Positions 62,163 to 64,000 of a DNA stretch of 64,000 nucleotides are shown here, one piece after another. The translations under genes and the position numbers were made by a program. This DNA comes from Callaeas wilsoni (Eukaryota > Chordata > Aves > Passeriformes > Callaeidae): the NCBI GenBank assembly GCA_013398955.1, contig VWPU01002169.1, forward strand, positions 124,001 through 188,000, given 5' to 3'. Position 1 is the first letter of the stretch, and each line of letters starts with the position of its first letter. The notes below the pieces were generated by a model that was not told the DNA's origin, did no database searches, and saw only the letters and a program-made list of their open reading frames with translations.

Positions 62163-63747
62163 GTAAAATTATTTACTCAGGCCTTGTATTTAAAGCTCAG
62201 CTACAGCGTGGCTCCTCCTCAAAGCAAACACAGTGTTCTGGGGATAACCAGCCCCTCTTGGTTGCTAGGAGATGCCTGAATCCCAGTACTGCCAGCGTGC
62301 TGCTGGCACCCAAACACTTTAATGCTTCCTCCATTTCGGGAATGCTCCAATGTGCAGCAAAGACTGAAATCCCTGTTAGGTCAAGGGACAGAGAAGTAAT
62401 GTTGCTGAAATTCCAGGGTTTTTAAAGATTGAGCAAAGTCTCTTTCAGCATTTAAAGATGTGTTTTATTCAAAGTTACCAAGTGAGGTACTGCATTTCTT
62501 TCATGTTGAGCTTCCAGGGACTTTCTTCCCTTTGGGACATTGACTTGGTCTTCAAGAGAAGAGCCCTTACCAAGCCCTTCCAGCAGGGTGCTGCTCAGTG
62601 GGACCGTGTTCCTGGGGCACCAGGCAGCTCAGGGCCTCCCCCTGCCATCACAGGCTTCCTACGAGACAAAGTGCACCTTATGGTGGTCATGGCTTTGTCC
62701 AGTGGGTCAGAACTGGGTCTAACGTCTCGATGTGTCCAACAGCTCACCAGTCTCTGGCCTCAGCTGCCTCCATTCACCCTCAGCGCTCACAAGAAAGATG
62801 TAAAGCCAAATAAAGATATGTACTAAATAGGACCTGACTAATTTATTCACTCAATAAAACATCAATAGCCTAAAGTTAACTGAGCAAAAACAGGCTCACA
62901 CTAAAATGCTAAATTAATACCTCCCTGCTACACAGAATCCATTGCTTGAGTGCATTTTGCAGAAGTTGAAAAAAGTGACATTAAGTGTAAACGTGTTTTA
63001 AAGATTATTAGGAAGTGCATGCCTTGTGAGTAATTCAGTTTTCCATTATTTTTAGCATTATATTTAGAATATTTTAAAAATTGTATCAGCAACTCCTGAA
63101 CTGCACTGCCTAGCCACAGCTATCTATAAAGATGTTAAAACCCAAGAGTTTTGATCCCTTTTTCACTGGCTAACCAACAGCTGGAAATTTTTTGCCATCT
63201 GGTATTTATTACCTCCTTCTCTCTACTGTGTTGTTTCTAGCTTTCAGCCCTAACTCACAGCAGCTCCGTGACAGTGCTGCAGTTTGTCTTGCTCCAGCAC
63301 CTGCAGCTCTGGAATGTCCTCATGCTCCCCATCTCCCTGGCACGGGATGGAGAGCAAACACAGGACAGGGCACCTTCCAACAAACCCAGCCAGCTCCCAG
63401 AGCCCCCGACCCATCGCAGAGAGTTTTGTGCATGAAGAGAGTACAGGATTCCATTTATGTTCCCATGGCAGGACTTCAGTTTAAATGATTTGCATCTAGA
63501 CTCTGTCCCCCTCTTTGCTTGGAATAGTGCCACACTCTGCAGGCAGCCCTGTGGTGTCAGAGCAGCTGGGGGCTGGTTGTGACCTCCTTGCACTCCTCGA
63601 AGGAAGAGTTACCCCACTCTTTATGTGATAATGTCTGTTTGCCAGTCAGGCTCTTGGTAGCTTGTCCTTTGTCTCTGTAGGACGGCTAGACCCCCTTATC
63701 AGCAATGCTCGCCACCCTGATGTGGCTTTCTGGGGGCAAAATTTACA

Positions 63748-63767
63748 GCTACAAATCCCAGAATGCC
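63748..63767 (+). promoter_or_regulatory. ZNF143-type site with nearby TATA-like box
   Basis: GCTACAAATCCCAGAATGCC is within about one base of the ZNF143 (Staf) binding consensus, recalled as ACTACAAYTCCCAGMATGC, over 18 positions. A TATA-like TATTAAAAGG starts within a few bases (63,769). Such sites are usual at promoters and at some chromatin-loop anchors. There is no CpG island or recognised gene next to it inside the window; a gene could lie beyond the right edge. Confidence 0.4.
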
Positions 63768-64000
63768 TATTAAAAGGGCAGGCAGTGTTGTCTGTACCTC
63801 CTGATGGCCTGAAAAATGAGGGAATCTCAAACAGTAGCTAAAAATAGGGAAGCTTAGAAATTAGATAACTGGGGATTAAAGTTAATTTAAAAATGTGAAT
63901 GTTCAACAGGCAATAGAGCAGAGAAGGGAATGACAAAACCTACCCCCATCCCTGAGCCTGAAGTAATTCTGAGCTAACTGTGATTCCTGTCCTGTGCCTG

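Larger units (their letters stand above)
59931..64000. other. Single-copy DNA, no recognised gene
   Basis: No further dispersed repeat is recognised. Frames reach about 122 codons (62,458-62,826 +) in a GC-richer patch at 62,520-62,780, with two other + frames open over the same bases. A 14-bp GTGTTTGCACGAAA is duplicated at 61,127 and 61,147. An exon-like segment at 62,063 and a ZNF143-type motif at 63,748 are listed separately. Confidence 0.5.

Noticed and set aside
1..64000. CRISPR arrays, bacterial operons, rRNA or tRNA genes
   Set aside because: No regularly spaced repeats, no bacterial gene layout, and no cloverleaf or rRNA text was seen; the sequence is vertebrate nuclear DNA.

Overview
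The window looks like bird nuclear DNA with almost no genes. The best evidence for the lineage is its repeats. Four copies or fragments of the CR1 LINE family carry the usual avian 3' end (a run resembling GATTCTATGATTCT) and recognisable ORF2 C-terminal coding text. There is one short solo LTR, no Alu- or L1-like material, few microsatellites, and a low overall repeat density. Base composition is roughly 40 percent GC, with scattered GC-richer patches of 150-500 bp. Bird is an inference from CR1 type and repeat density; a non-avian reptile is possible but less likely.

Layout. 1-3.6 kb is AT-rich single-copy sequence with one ATT microsatellite. 3.6-4.2 kb holds two CR1 3' ends, both on the + strand. 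4.2-23.5 kb is mostly unremarkable single-copy DNA with GC-richer patches near 9.2-10.2, 14.8-15.1 and 18.1-18.4 kb. 23,818-24,170 is a complete solo LTR of an endogenous retrovirus on the - strand, bounded by a perfect 6-bp target-site duplication. 24.2-36 kb is single-copy, with a short perfect hairpin near 32.3 kb. A CR1 tail on the - strand sits at 36.0 kb. 36-59 kb is single-copy, with conserved-looking AT-rich stretches (near 36.5, 38.0 and 57.3 kb), a 20-bp minisatellite at 55.75 kb and a candidate terminal exon at 39.87 kb. 59,021-59,930 is the largest repeat, a 5'-truncated CR1 on the - strand that still encodes the reverse-transcriptase FADD residues but is broken by a stop and frame shifts. 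The right end carries a near-consensus ZNF143-type motif at 63.75 kb.

Genes. I recognise no protein-coding gene, rRNA, tRNA, known microRNA or CRISPR array. The ATG-to-stop frames longer than 150 codons (for example 9,154-9,711 and 38,865-39,356, both -) lie in GC-richer DNA, overlap open frames on the other strand and match no family I know. Several short open segments are bounded by good splice-like signals. They are listed as low-confidence exon candidates because a 64-kb vertebrate window is expected to contain such combinations by chance. No pathway or operon-like arrangement can be inferred. The window is best read as intergenic or deep intronic sequence.
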